A DNA stretch of 64,000 nt from NCBI GenBank assembly GCA_030267565.1, contig BRXU01000015.1:2789001-2853000 (forward strand). Reading direction: 5' to 3'. The DNA is from Pleodorina starrii (taxonomy: Eukaryota > Chlorophyta > Chlorophyceae > Chlamydomonadales > Volvocaceae). Of this stretch, positions 50,000 to 60,200 are shown one piece after another (position 1 is the stretch's first letter; each line of letters starts with the position of its first letter). The notes beneath the pieces are model-generated. The model worked only from the letters and a program-made list of their open reading frames with translations, was not told the origin of the DNA and did no database searches. A program made the translations under genes and the position numbers.

Positions 50000-51039
50000 T
50001 GCACGCCCAACCACCCCGCCCCCAGGCGGGCCGTCGCGGCGTGACTGGACAGGAGGTACCCCGGGCTCCGGGGGCAACCCCCGGGCGCGAGAGGGCGTCC
50101 ACGCCGGTGTCGACGGCCGCAACCCCCAGCTCCCGCAACTCCCACGGGAACCCACGGCCGCCCACGTTCCGCCCGCCGTAAGCTCCTTAGCCCCCCCTGC
50201 GCCGCGCTGCCAGCCGGTGTTCCCGCCGCCCGCACTTGCCCCGCCGTGGGCCCCGGCAGGACCTGGTGCTGCTCTTGTACCCACGGATGCAATGTCCGCG
50301 GGATGCCTCAAGACGGCACGGCGGGCGAGCATCGCGGCGGCAGAGTTGGCGGTTGCGACGGGCCTGCTAGCTCCCCGGGCTGGGTAGCATACCACGTGCT
50401 GCCGCCCCGCCCGCGGCCCACCGCCTCGCCAGCGAGGCTGAACCCCGCCAGCGTCAACCCGCTGGGGCTCCTGCTGACCTCGGCTTCCCCGGCATTTCCC
50501 GGAGTTACCGGTCCGTCGCTGCCTCGCCGGCCCCCGCCGCGGGCATCGGGCCGGTCCCCCCCACCCGGGTAGTCGATCCAGGCAGCGGTTGTAGGGTCCC
50601 GCTCCAGGCCCCCAGGCTCCGGCGCCTGCTCTCGTGCCCCGTCGTAACCGCTTGCCGGGCCGATCTGTAGGCGCCGCACCCACTCCCGTGTCGCCCCGCC
50701 CCTGCTGGTGCCGGCCCCGGTCCCGAGGTGGGATCTCCTGCTTTCCCGACGGCATTCGAGTGCAGCGCGTCGCTCAGCAAACGGAGTGCCGGATGCCCCG
50801 TGCGGATTCGCGCCCCTGCCACCCCCTGCGTGCCCGCCCTTTCTGGCGACCACCGGCTGCCCTGCCGGCCCGCGATCATGCTAGCCGTCCCCATTCGGCC
50901 CGTGTTGGGTTCTTCGGTGTGCCGTGGGCCCCACCTCGGTACCCCTCGACGCTGCCCGCCCCCTCTCAGCATGCGGCGCCCCCCCAACCCCCTTCAGGCC
51001 CAATCTGGCGCGTGGTGCACCCTCGGCGACCGACCCCTC
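50000..51039. other. GC-rich interval between retroelement and satellite
   Basis: Long frames on both strands are Pro/Arg/Gly-rich and show no domain. It may be the 5' part (gag region) of the retroelement. Confidence 0.3.
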
Positions 51040-52215
51040 GGCCTGGCCCCGCGCGCGATGCACCCCCCCGCCGACCCATCGAAGCGTGCCGTCCGTTCTT
51101 CTTACCGCGCACCCTGCCCGCGGTGTATAAAGCCCTCTCCCTTTGTGCCCGGTTCCGCGCGCAGTGCGCCCCTCCCCTACCGGCCCCGCGGCGCGCGCCC
51201 CCCCCCTTCCCCTTATATCCAGTTGCGCGCGCGATGCGGCCCCTCTCCATTTTCCGCCTCGTACCCGATCCCGCACGCCCTGCGCCCCCTCCTGCCTGCA
51301 GGCCCGCGGCGCGCGCCGTCGCCCTCTTTCCCCTTGGCTCGGTCCCGCGCGCGCTGCGCCCCTCCCTGCAGGCCCCGCGGCGCGCGCCGCCCCCCCCCTT
51401 TCCCTTAGCACCCGGTCTAGCGCGCGCTGCACCCCTCCCGGCAGGCCCCGCGGCGCGCGCTGCCGCCCCCTTCCCCCTTGGCTCGGTCCCGCGCGCGCTG
51501 CGCCCCTCCTGCAGGCCCCGCGGCGCGTGCCGCCGCCCCCCTTTCCCTTAGTACCCGGTCTCGCGCGCACTGCGCCCCTCCCTGCAGGCCCCGCGGCGCG
51601 CGATGCCGCCCCCTTTCCCCTTGGCTCGGTCCCGCGCGCGCTGCGCCCCTCCCTGCTGGCCCCGCGGCGCGCGCCGCCGCCCCCTTTTCCCCTTGGCTCG
51701 GTCCCGCGCGCGGTGCGCCCTCCCCGCGGCGCGCGCCGCCCCCCCCTTTCCCTTAGCACCCGGTCTCGCGCGCGCTGCGCCCCTCCCGGCAGGCCCCGCG
51801 GCGCGCGCTGCCGCCCCCTTTCCCCTTGGCTCGGTCCCGCGCGCGCTGCGCCCCTCCCTGCAGGCCCCGCGGCGCGTGCCGCCGCCCCCTTTCCCTTAGT
51901 ACCCGGTCTCGCGCGCACTGCGCCCCTCCCTGCAGGCCCCGCGGCGCGCGCCGCCGCCCCCTTTTCCCCTTGGCTCGGTCCTGCGCGCGCTGCGCCCTTC
52001 CCTGCTGGCCCCGCGGCGCGCGCCGCCGCCCCTTTTCCCCTTGGCTCGGTCCCGCGCGCGCGGCGCCCTCCCCGCGGCGCGCGCCGCCACCCCCCCGCCC
52101 TTGTATCCGGCCGCGCGCGCGATGCGCCCCTCTTGGCAAACCCGCGGCGCGCGCCGCCCCTCCCCGGTCCCGCGCGCGACGCGCCCTTCTGTGGCGCGGG
52201 CGCGCGGCGCGCAGT
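51040..52215. repeat. GC-rich satellite, about 70-bp unit, about 17 copies
   Basis: Each unit contains CCGCGCGCGCTGCGCCCCTC, then TGCAGGCCCCGCGGCGCGCG, then a C/T-rich spacer. Two spacer types alternate (CCTTGGCTCGGTC and TTAGCACCCGGTC/TTAGTACCCGGTC). Units are diverged at 51040-51300 and at the right edge, and well conserved at 51300-52110. Because the unit is near 72 bp (24 codons) and rich in GC, long frames stay open on both strands; these are not evidence of coding. Confidence 0.93.
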
Positions 52216-53138
52216 TGCGAATGACCCGTGCGTGGCGGCATCCATCGCCCGCGTCGCCTGCCCCCCCGTGTCCCTGGCCTGAGACCCCTCTCCCTCCCGT
52301 AAGCCCAGGCCCGTCGCGCTGACTGACCTGCCCCGCGCCGGCCGCGCCTTAATCCACGGTGCCCGGCGGCGGTGGCTCTATTCCTGGGCGTGCGTTGCTG
52401 GTGCCCGGCAGCCGCGGATCCAAGCCTTGTCTCCCCATCTCGACGTTCGGCAGCGGCGCATTGCTGTCTGTGCCAACACCCGACGACCGCAGGTCCTCGA
52501 CTTCCTGCTGGGGAGGATGGCGTACCTTCCCGGGGGTGGCGTACCCTCTTTAAAGGACAAAAGGAAGAAACGGGGTGGGGGAGCGGCGGAGCGGGGGGGA
52601 AACGGCTCCGCCCTAGCAGCCACCCTGATCGGCTTGTTTGGTCCCGCCCTAGGCTCGGTAAGCCCTCGAGTGAGTCCTGAGCGGCTGCGCGTGCTTACTA
52701 TTTAGCGGTCCTCCTGCCTCCCGCAGGCTGCTGCCGGTCTCTCCGATCTGGCAGTCAACAACAACTGGCGGTCCGGTCAACCCGACTGCCCGCTTAGCCC
52801 ACTTGCCTCTCACCCAGTTTCGCAGATGGCGCCGGTCTCGGCTGCGTTCCTGCGGTCCCGACCAACCCGCTGTGGCGCGCGAATGGCGCGCTGAAGCGGC
52901 TAGCGTAGAACGCCCCTCCCGGTCCCGCCCTGTCACTCACCACGGCATATTGTTGCGATGACATCTTGTCCGGGCTCCGAGCTCCGTCTCCACGCTCCTT
53001 CTTCTGGAGTTTGGTTATGCCGTTGACTAATGTTGACGCTGTTGACGAGAGGTCGCCTTCTCTTACTTTTCCTGTATGTCGGCTATGGCTATAACGACTG
53101 AGAAGAAGGGCTATTGCGGCGACTGCTTACAGTTGTTA
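52216..53138. other. Interval between satellite and LINE
   Basis: No gene supported. Confidence 0.4.
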
Positions 53139-55485
53139 TCTCCGGATGGATGGATGGATGCGGATGGATGTTACAAGCTTCAATGAGCTCGTACGGCTCA
53201 AACGAACCCGGAGGCTCATGAACCGCCTCAGTCGCGCAAAAAAAGGTAAAGAAAACCAAAAAGACAAAGAATGATTCGAAGCGATGGTGGTACAGTGAAT
53301 GAAGTAGACTGGATGTGTTCGCACACAAACAAACTCTTAGGAAGCGATACGCTCACGCCGCAAAGCAAACATCTCGTAAATAGCTTTCGCAAGACCACGC
53401 TGGTCATCAACTTGCATGACATCGTGAACACTCGCAGTAGTGGGTACACCTAGGTCCCAAATCTTCTGCCTCGCCGACACAAGAGCAGGACACTCCCACA
53501 GAAAATGCTTCTCGTCCTCGATAGCGCCATCAGAACGACACGCTTTGCATACACGAAGCTCTCTAGACCGACTGCTTTCACTGTTAACCGCCAAATCGGA
53601 AACGCACAACCGAAAACGAAGTAAGGAACGATGGTGTGCCGGGGGGATATAACCCTCAAATTGCTTCGGCAGCCCCATCCAATGCTTATGGCGACACATC
53701 TTAACACCGGGCTTTCTGGCGTCTGTAACGAAAGCGCGCGGGTCCACGGCTAACCTATCGCTACCCCAGTCGTCGTTGACGCGACCCCTGAGGGTGTCCA
53801 TCAGCGCCTCGACGTCAAGCCTGCTAGCCGCGTACCGCCTGACCCTAGTATCGATATTACCTGCCGCCGCGTCCTCGGCCCAGACATGCCCTAAATAATT
53901 CAGAACCCGGATGACCTTGGAGCCCCATCCGTCACCCTGCAAATTCGTTTCTAAAGCTAACCGGATCTCGTGGCGAAAGGCACTGTGGTACACGGTGCTA
54001 GTGACCTCCACCAAACTATTCCAAAAACGAAAAACAGACTCGGCCCAGTGTAACTGCAAGGGCATCTGACCTAGCTCCCTAAACAACAACTGAAGAGGTG
54101 GAACGGCGGCTCCAACCAATTGCTTCATAAATGAAATCTGAAGCTTGACCATACGGTCTCGCGTAGCCGCTTCGAAATAGCAGGATCGTGGAGCTTCATT
54201 GGCCGGGAAACCCCTCTCTAGCAAGGCTAAAACCAAGTCGGCACCCCACAGCTGCGAACCGTACGACAACACGGAACGGACTTGCGCGTTGAAACATTTC
54301 AAACCGATGGAAGGCAACAGAAGCCCTTGCCGCCGCAATTTACTGAGCAGGGCAAACATGGCCCTCCGGCCCGCAGCATAAAGCTCGTCCGTGCAGGAAG
54401 CGAAGGCACTGTTAGGGCCAAAATGCAGTCCGAGATAGCGTGCGCGTGTTTTCCAAACAATAGGCCGGTCCACCGGCAGCCCCTCCTCCGTTACGCGCAT
54501 AGTAACCAAATCAGTGATCGCATAGAAATGGCTCCTGACCTGGTCGTTGGGGTAAAAGAACAGTAGCTCGCACTTCTTTGCATTAACAGTGAGACCGAAC
54601 ACTTCCGACCACTCCCTCAACGCTCTGAGCAGACTCATCAAACGACGTTTTGTCCCCGCAAAAAGACTGAGGTCATCCGCGTAGAGAGCCAAAGGCACTC
54701 GCCGACCTTCCACACTTGGGCAATCGGTGGCCGCCATGGCAGCCGGGAGCGCGACATCCAGGGCGTCGACATAATCCGCAAAACCCTCCACAAAGAAACC
54801 AAACAGTGTGGGACTCATCGGGCAACCCTGCTTCACCCCTTGGGAGGAAGAGAAAGCCTCTCCAATAGAGCTGTTAACTTTGACCCGCAGTTCCACCCGC
54901 TCGTAGCAACGCTTCAGGGCATCTAAAGCAGCGCCATTAACTCCTCTTTCCTCAAGGCGAGCCCACAATAATTCCCTATTCACCCGATCAAAGGCCTTCT
55001 CAAAATCGATCTGGCAAACAAATAGCCCTTCACCCAGCAGTGCGTTGGGGGGAGCCGTACGACAGCGATCCGTGAGATGCCGTAACAAAAACAAATTATG
55101 GATGGTGCCGCGCTTCGACCGGAAACCTCCCTGGTACGGGCTGCGTGCCCCGCAACCCTCTGCCCAAGTCTTCAACCGCCGATCGAGAAGAAACGCATAC
55201 AGCTTGGAAAGGGCCCCGCCAACTGCCAGCCCACGGTAATTGCTTGGGTCGAGCACGTCACCCTTTTTGTGAAGGGGAGTGACGACTGATACCTCGAACT
55301 GCTTGGGATAGTCCCCAGTAGAACGGATATGTTCCAAAAGGCGCAAAAGATACGGCGCGAGAACTAACTCCTCCTTGCCCTCTACCCTGCGAGTGGCGTA
55401 CTTGTAACACTCCGCGGGGGCCTGCTCAAGGCCGGGACTTCCCCGCTCGCGCCAATTCCGTACATCGTACTTGCGTCCTCCCCTT
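53139..55485 (-). mobile_element. 5'-truncated non-LTR retrotransposon (LINE), intact RT ORF
   Basis: The minus-strand element ends at a (CATC)n-type tail (plus-strand GGATGGATGGATGGATG near 53141-53170), preceded by a 3' UTR of about 170 bp. The 5' end is truncated around 55440-55485, where the RT frame meets a stop and homology to typical LINE sequence ends. The apurinic endonuclease domain that normally precedes RT is missing. The 3' UTR shares a short consensus (CATGAGCCTCC ... TACGAGCT ... GCTTGTAACATC) with the oppositely oriented fragment at 55.6-55.8 kb. Confidence 0.85.
53337..55436 (-). CDS. LINE reverse transcriptase with C-terminal zinc finger, N-terminally truncated
   Basis: An uninterrupted frame of 700 codons from PGLEQAPAECYKYA to the stop at 53337. 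RT blocks in order: NYRGLAVGGALSKLY, YQGGFRSKRGTIHNLFLL, QIDFEKAFDRVNRE (catalytic Asp), SQGVKQGCPMSPTLFGFF, LALYADDLSLFAG (catalytic Asp pair), NAKKCELLFF and RARYLGLHFG. Near the C-terminus CKACRSDG...DEKHFLWEC is the Cys2-His-Cys finger usual for this class. Catalytic residues are all present. There is no own start codon because the upstream endonuclease part is gone. The lack of any frameshift suggests a recent insertion. Not expressed as a full protein unless from a host promoter. Confidence 0.9.
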   Translation of the reverse strand, partial: PGLEQAPAECYKYATRRVEGKEELVLAPYLLRLLEHIRSTGDYPKQFEVSVVTPLHKKGDVLDPSNYRGLAVGGALSKLYAFLLDRRLKTWAEGCGARSPYQGGFRSKRGTIHNLFLLRHLTDRCRTAPPNALLGEGLFVCQIDFEKAFDRVNRELLWARLEERGVNGAALDALKRCYERVELRVKVNSSIGEAFSSSQGVKQGCPMSPTLFGFFVEGFADYVDALDVALPAAMAATDCPSVEGRRVPLALYADDLSLFAGTKRRLMSLLRALREWSEVFGLTVNAKKCELLFFYPNDQVRSHFYAITDLVTMRVTEEGLPVDRPIVWKTRARYLGLHFGPNSAFASCTDELYAAGRRAMFALLSKLRRQGLLLPSIGLKCFNAQVRSVLSYGSQLWGADLVLALLERGFPANEAPRSCYFEAATRDRMVKLQISFMKQLVGAAVPPLQLLFRELGQMPLQLHWAESVFRFWNSLVEVTSTVYHSAFRHEIRLALETNLQGDGWGSKVIRVLNYLGHVWAEDAAAGNIDTRVRRYAASRLDVEALMDTLRGRVNDDWGSDRLAVDPRAFVTDARKPGVKMCRHKHWMGLPKQFEGYIPPAHHRSLLRFRLCVSDLAVNSESSRSRELRVCKACRSDGAIEDEKHFLWECPALVSARQKIWDLGVPTTASVHDVMQVDDQRGLAKAIYEMFALRRERIAS

Positions 55486-55599
55486 CAACCGCTCAACAAT
55501 GGGCCGAGCATTTCTGTAATCCTCATTTACCTCGTAAAGGTATGTGAGCGCCCCTATTGCGCATCCCCTGTACTGTGCGCGTTCCTTTTGATAGGTAAT

Positions 55600-55725
55600 A
55601 TCTTGGTTCTTTCCCTTGTTTTCACCTAGTTCTTTCCCCTTGCTTTTCTTGCTTGATCTCGCCGTCCATGAGCCTCCACCTGGCCTCCTGGCTCGTCTGG
55701 GCCTTACGAGCTTTCGAGCTTGTAA

Positions 55726-55761
<36 letters not shown>

Positions 55762-55768
55762 TATCATC
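55600..55768 (+). mobile_element. 3' end of a second LINE copy, plus orientation, (ATC)n tail
   Basis: The T-rich stretch with CATGAGCCTCC at about 55667, TACGAGCTTTCGAGCTTGTAACATC at about 55705-55730 (quoted in parts: TACGAGCTTTCG, AGCTTGTAACATC) and then about 12 ATC units matches the 3' UTR of the minus-strand LINE next to it. Its upstream part was lost, or was interrupted by the neighbouring element. Confidence 0.6.
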
Positions 55769-57271
55769 AATTCGACGAGTTGCGAGCCGTCAAAATATGG
55801 CACTGCATGTGCTCTTTGCGTCAGAAGCCAAGACCGCCACTCGAGCCATGCAGGGCCACTATAGTATATAAATATACTATACTTATAATAGGGGTACTAG
55901 GGCCTACAACCACTAGTCGTCCAACCCTCGGGCCACGCGCAGGCACGCGCCTGCCGTGCGGATATGCCATGTGATTCCAGCACGGACATCCTCCTGGACC
56001 CCTGGAGAGTTCGCATTCGGCGGTGCGCCCCGTTCGCCGCAGCTGAACGTCCGCAAAACACCCAAAGCACCGCAACCATCAAACGGTCCGCTGCGGGCCG
56101 CGATTCGAAGCGCCTGAGCTTCAGCTCAACACATACAGCACGTTCGGTACGCGCCTTCACGCGCACGATCTTCTTTCCATTTTGACTTTTGATCCCTACT
56201 TAAAGAATGGCGGCCCCGAGGCTGTCGACCGGAGCGAGCGACAACTGCGAGCGAGCTGGGGCGACGGCTCTTTCCTGATACGGTAGTTGATAGCTGATAC
56301 TCCCTAACCGCAGGCATCAACTTGTTCCGGACAACGTGACCGCCTTTGCACAGCCCATTGACCGCCAAGCACACCCCTCCGGGGTTCGCTCGGTCCTGTC
56401 CGGACACGGCTTTTGCAGTCTGGCCTGAATGGGCTTCCCTCGGCCTGTTTGGTCGCACTCGCAGCAGTGCAACGTCCAGCTGGACCGTTGGCTGTACCTC
56501 TTTAAAGAGCAAACGACACTTTGTGAGAATAGTCTGTAGCCCTCCCTCCACGGTAACGCCGTCTCCATCTCCGCTGCGGTATTTTCTTTTTACCTCCACT
56601 GTGACGGATGGAGACTACCAAGCAAGGCCAAACGGCAGCGCTGCCACAGAGCAAGAAGACTGGTTGGTACTTGGTGATCTCCATCCGAGGACTTGGTGGC
56701 GGGGACTCACAAGTCACAACGCTAGCTGCTACAGACGACAGCGCTGCCACAGAGCAAGAAGGAGCCACGTGAGCTCACACACACTCTCTACCCCGCACCG
56801 CCAACACGGGTCATGCAGAGCCTCGGCCGGCCATCACTCCAGGAACCGCCTGGCACGCGACAGCATTGGATGGCGCCTCGCTCGGATGGCGGCCTCACAT
56901 TCCCACACCCGGGCAGGCCCGCGCGGTTCGGGTCGCCATGTTCGGGTCGCCATGTTCGGGTCGCCATGCAAAGTAAAGCGAAGCGAAGCAGGGGAGAGGC
57001 ACGGAGGGAGGGAGGGCATGCGCCTTCACAGCCCGTGCGCGTTGCATACCTCCTGCGTGGGTGGGGTGTTGGGGAGGGCGGGGGCGGGCGGGGGAGCGGC
57101 ACGCATGTGTATTGATTGGCCTGAGTCAGCGCGTGTGCTGCCGTGGGACCCAAGGAAAAGACCAAGGGAAAGGGGCTGTGGCTGTGTGTTAAGCGCCGCC
57201 GCAACACGCGTCCCCAGCTCCCCAGCTCCCCAGCGAGGCTCAAGGCACGCAGCCTTGGACAGGAATGAAGA
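55769..57271. other. Intergenic, 3' flank of the deacetylase gene
   Basis: No gene supported. A direct duplication around GACAGCGCTGCCACAGAGCAAGAAG-like words occurs near 56637-56660 and 56739-56762. Triple GGTTCGGGTCGCCATG-type repeats lie at 56924-56968. Confidence 0.4.
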
Positions 57272-60200
57272 CTACTGCTGCCGTCGTATGTGCCCCTCAT
57301 CCGTTTCCCGGACCAAATACCCCTCGTTACCCCCTCTACCCCCTCCACCCCCTTTCCCCCCGAAGCGTTGTCCTCGTCGGAAGTACACCTGAAGAAGCCG
57401 CATGCAGGGCCCTCCGGTGGCCCCCGGAAAACGAAGCGCCCCACTCCCATTCCCCCAATGGATGGCACAAGGTGCAGGTCATCGTGGTTGTGATGATGTC
57501 GCTCGAAAACAAGGTACAACGGTACGGCTGGTTCAATGGGCCAGCCCCATCACAAACCTGGATCGCGCCCGCCACTCGGGCCATCGGCTCGTCGTACAGA
57601 TCTCGTGCGGCGGGCGGCGCGATGCTTGTGGCGGGCGTCCCCAGGAGGCCCTCCAGGGAGGCCACAACAGATTCGCTCAGGCTGGGTATGTCGTACCCGC
57701 CCTCCAGGACGAGCGCCAGCCTGATGCCGTACGATGTACGACATGCGGAGAAGTGCGGGCTTCAGGGTTTGCTCCGGGATCGGGGAAGAAATGGGTGTGA
57801 GGCTGATGAGTTCGCTTGGGCAATGCTTGAACACACACATATACACACGGGAGTGGTTAACTTGTGGTCGGTTCGGCTTTCCAGTTTGTAAATTTCAGTA
57901 TGCCGTACTTCTCAGCAGTACACAGTACGACAACACCCACCTCCCGGGACACCAGCGCTGTGACACCGACAGCAGCTGTGAGCACATCCTGCGGTCGGTG
58001 CGGAAGAATGTACGGTACCGTACCAGGGGGCCCAAAAGGGGGGGCGAGGAGCGGTAGGCACGGATAGGCCGGAGCCCCGGGGAGGCGGGAGGGAAGGGCA
58101 AGCGCTTTCTGAGTTCTAACAGGTCATTTTTTGGCGGCCGATAGCAAAGGGTGGTGGTGGTGGGTTGGGGGCAGCTAAGCCGTGCATAGGCCGAGGCCCG
58201 TTGGGGGGCGGAGGGGGAGGGGGAGGGGGAGGGGGACATGTAAACAACCTGTGAAAGGGCAGAAGTCCTTCATTGCATTGGATGCTTGACAGGGCCGCAG
58301 AGGCGCGGGGCGGCTGGGTGGCTGGGTGGCTGGGTGGCTGGGTGGCTGGGTGGCTGGGTACTGAGGGTGTGAAATCCCGCTGTGAGAAGCTGAGAACCCA
58401 CTCGGCCAGAGTGGAAACGCGGGATGGACTATACTACCCTCGGGTGCTAAGGTGTTCGAAAATCATCGACGATAAAAATGCCCCCGCTCTGCTCCCCCAA
58501 CTCAGCCCCCAACCCGGCCCGACCCCCAACCCGACCCCCAAGCCCGACCCGACCCCCAAGCCCACCCCGGACCCCGGACCCCGGACTCGTCGGGCCCACC
58601 AGTGGTAGGTGGCGGCTGTGAGCTGCTGGGCCGCCAGGGGATCCCGCCAGTGCGCGTCGTAGCCGGCACTGACCAACAGCAGCTCCGGCTGGAAGGAGTC
58701 CAGGGAGGGAAGCACCAGCCGCTGCCAGGCCTGGCGGCGGAGGGAGGGGGAGAGAGCGCAGTGGGTCACCCGGGGGGGCGGACGGGGCGGGGGGCTGGGC
58801 GGGGGGCGGAGCGGGGGCTGGGTGGGTTTTGGAAGGCGCCTTGGCCATAGGTACTGCATTCGACCAGAGGAGAAAATGGTACCGTAATACAGACGAGACG
58901 AGGGGTGACGAGACAAGACCGGTTGCGGTTGCGGTTGCGGTTGGGAAGGTAACCAAGCGATGCAGCCAAAGGGGAGGGAGGTGCAGCTCAAGCAAGATGT
59001 GAGCCTAGCCGCTGGCCCATGTGCCTGGCGCCCTGAAAAACCCCTTCCATACCCTCAGACCGTAGCCCCCAGAACCCCTCAAGACCCGAAACCCCTCAGA
59101 ACCCCTTAAACGCCGTGACCCCTCGGGAGCACAGCATTCCTTCCCCCAGCCCCTCACCAGCCGCATGGCCCCGTCTCCGGATCCGCCTGGCAGCGAAATG
59201 TTAAGGGTGGCTCCGCGGCCGGCGCCGGCGCCCGTCTCCCGCGCCTTGCCCGTGTACGGCCACAGCCCCGCCTGGTGGGTACTGACGTACAACGTGTACG
59301 GATCGTCGTAAAAACACTCCATGGTGCCGTTGCCGTGGTGGACGTCGAAATCCACAATGGCAATCTGTGGGGGAGAAAGGGGTGAAGGATACCGGCAGTG
59401 GCAGTTGGTACGACAGGGGCAAAGCGTCGTGCCATGTTTTTGCCTCTGGTGGCAGCAACCGAAGGGGGGGGGGATATTTTGGGGGGTTCGTGGCCGGGAC
59501 CCAGTTGAATCGTACGACAGGTCGAGTGGTTGAGTGTCGTGATTTCCCGTGGGTCGCTTGGCGGTCGGAGCGCTCTTCCCTCGGGTCTGCGCCTTTCGAT
59601 CTAGGTGACTCGATCGTGCGGTCTGGCCTGGCCTGCCGCTTGGGCTGTCTCCTTCTTTCGTCCCATGATTGCTTGCCACTGCGCGGCCGAAGGATCTGCC
59701 CTCCGAATGAAATGACCGAGGTGGGGATCGATCTGTAGACCTCCGGTACCACCACAGCAATGCCGTCGTGCTAATATGCGCCGGCGCGTCCAAGAGGCAC
59801 CCCAATTCCACAGCCCATTTTGCCGTACATCGCAGTGTACCGTCGTACACCGCCGTACCTTGCCGATACCGTACCGCTCCCGTGCGTACCGCGCCGCCAC
59901 CGCCACCGTATTGAACACCCCGAAGCCCATTGGCCTCCCAGGCAGCACGTGGTGGCCCGGTGGCCGAACCAACGCAAACGCGGCCGCGAGCGGCACACCA
60001 CTACTACTGCTACTGCCGTGTCTGCTGGCACCGCCACCACCACCGCCGCCGTCATCGTTTGCAGTAGCAGCTGTAGCAGGAGTAGCAGCAGTAGCGCGAT
60101 GGGGGAGCAGAATGGCGTCCAAGCTGTCCAAAGCGGCTCCGACGCTCTGCAGAAATGAACCGAGAGAGGTGGTTGCACGCGTTGCCCTTGGCCCAAAGAA

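Larger units (their letters stand above)
46300..50000 (-). mobile_element. Degenerate DIRS-like (Kangaroo/TOC3-type) retrotransposon
   Basis: Read on the minus strand from right to left there are remnants of one polyprotein broken by frameshifts. They comprise an N-terminal pol region (49779-49240, KGFLRVTSPRELSSTGQRIP), reverse transcriptase pieces (49166-48750, GAIRKWDFPEQPTLVNGIQV; then in another frame VTDGKSG.GQLSTHPSMY..MEWNGQAYCWPHL), and an RNase H region (LQYQTDSQAAAFCTTGVKDA; SLDVFADSYCTKVPGAFYSQ; GTLGVDAFTQDWG; 48560-48067). The LDVFADS...VDAF.QDW signature is typical of DIRS-group RNase H. No tyrosine recombinase and no terminal repeats were identified, so the family call is inference and the boundaries are approximate. 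The copy cannot make an intact protein. Confidence 0.55.

Noticed and set aside
50881..52282. Long ORFs on both strands through the satellite (454 codons minus, 379 and 305 codons plus)
   Set aside because: They are products of a stop-free GC-rich repeat whose unit is close to 24 codons; repeats of the same Arg/Ala/Pro/Gly block with no domain and no splice context.
55426..55803. Minus-strand 125-codon ORF with a Met run
   Set aside because: The Met run is the reverse reading of the (ATC)n tail of the plus-strand LINE fragment; no coherent protein.
56788..57519. Alternative last exon of the deacetylase starting RHHHNHDDLHL
   Set aside because: Phase fits, but the acceptor (TTTTCGAG) is poor and the frame runs far into low-complexity sequence; the acceptor at 57389-57391 with a short tail is preferred, though not proven.
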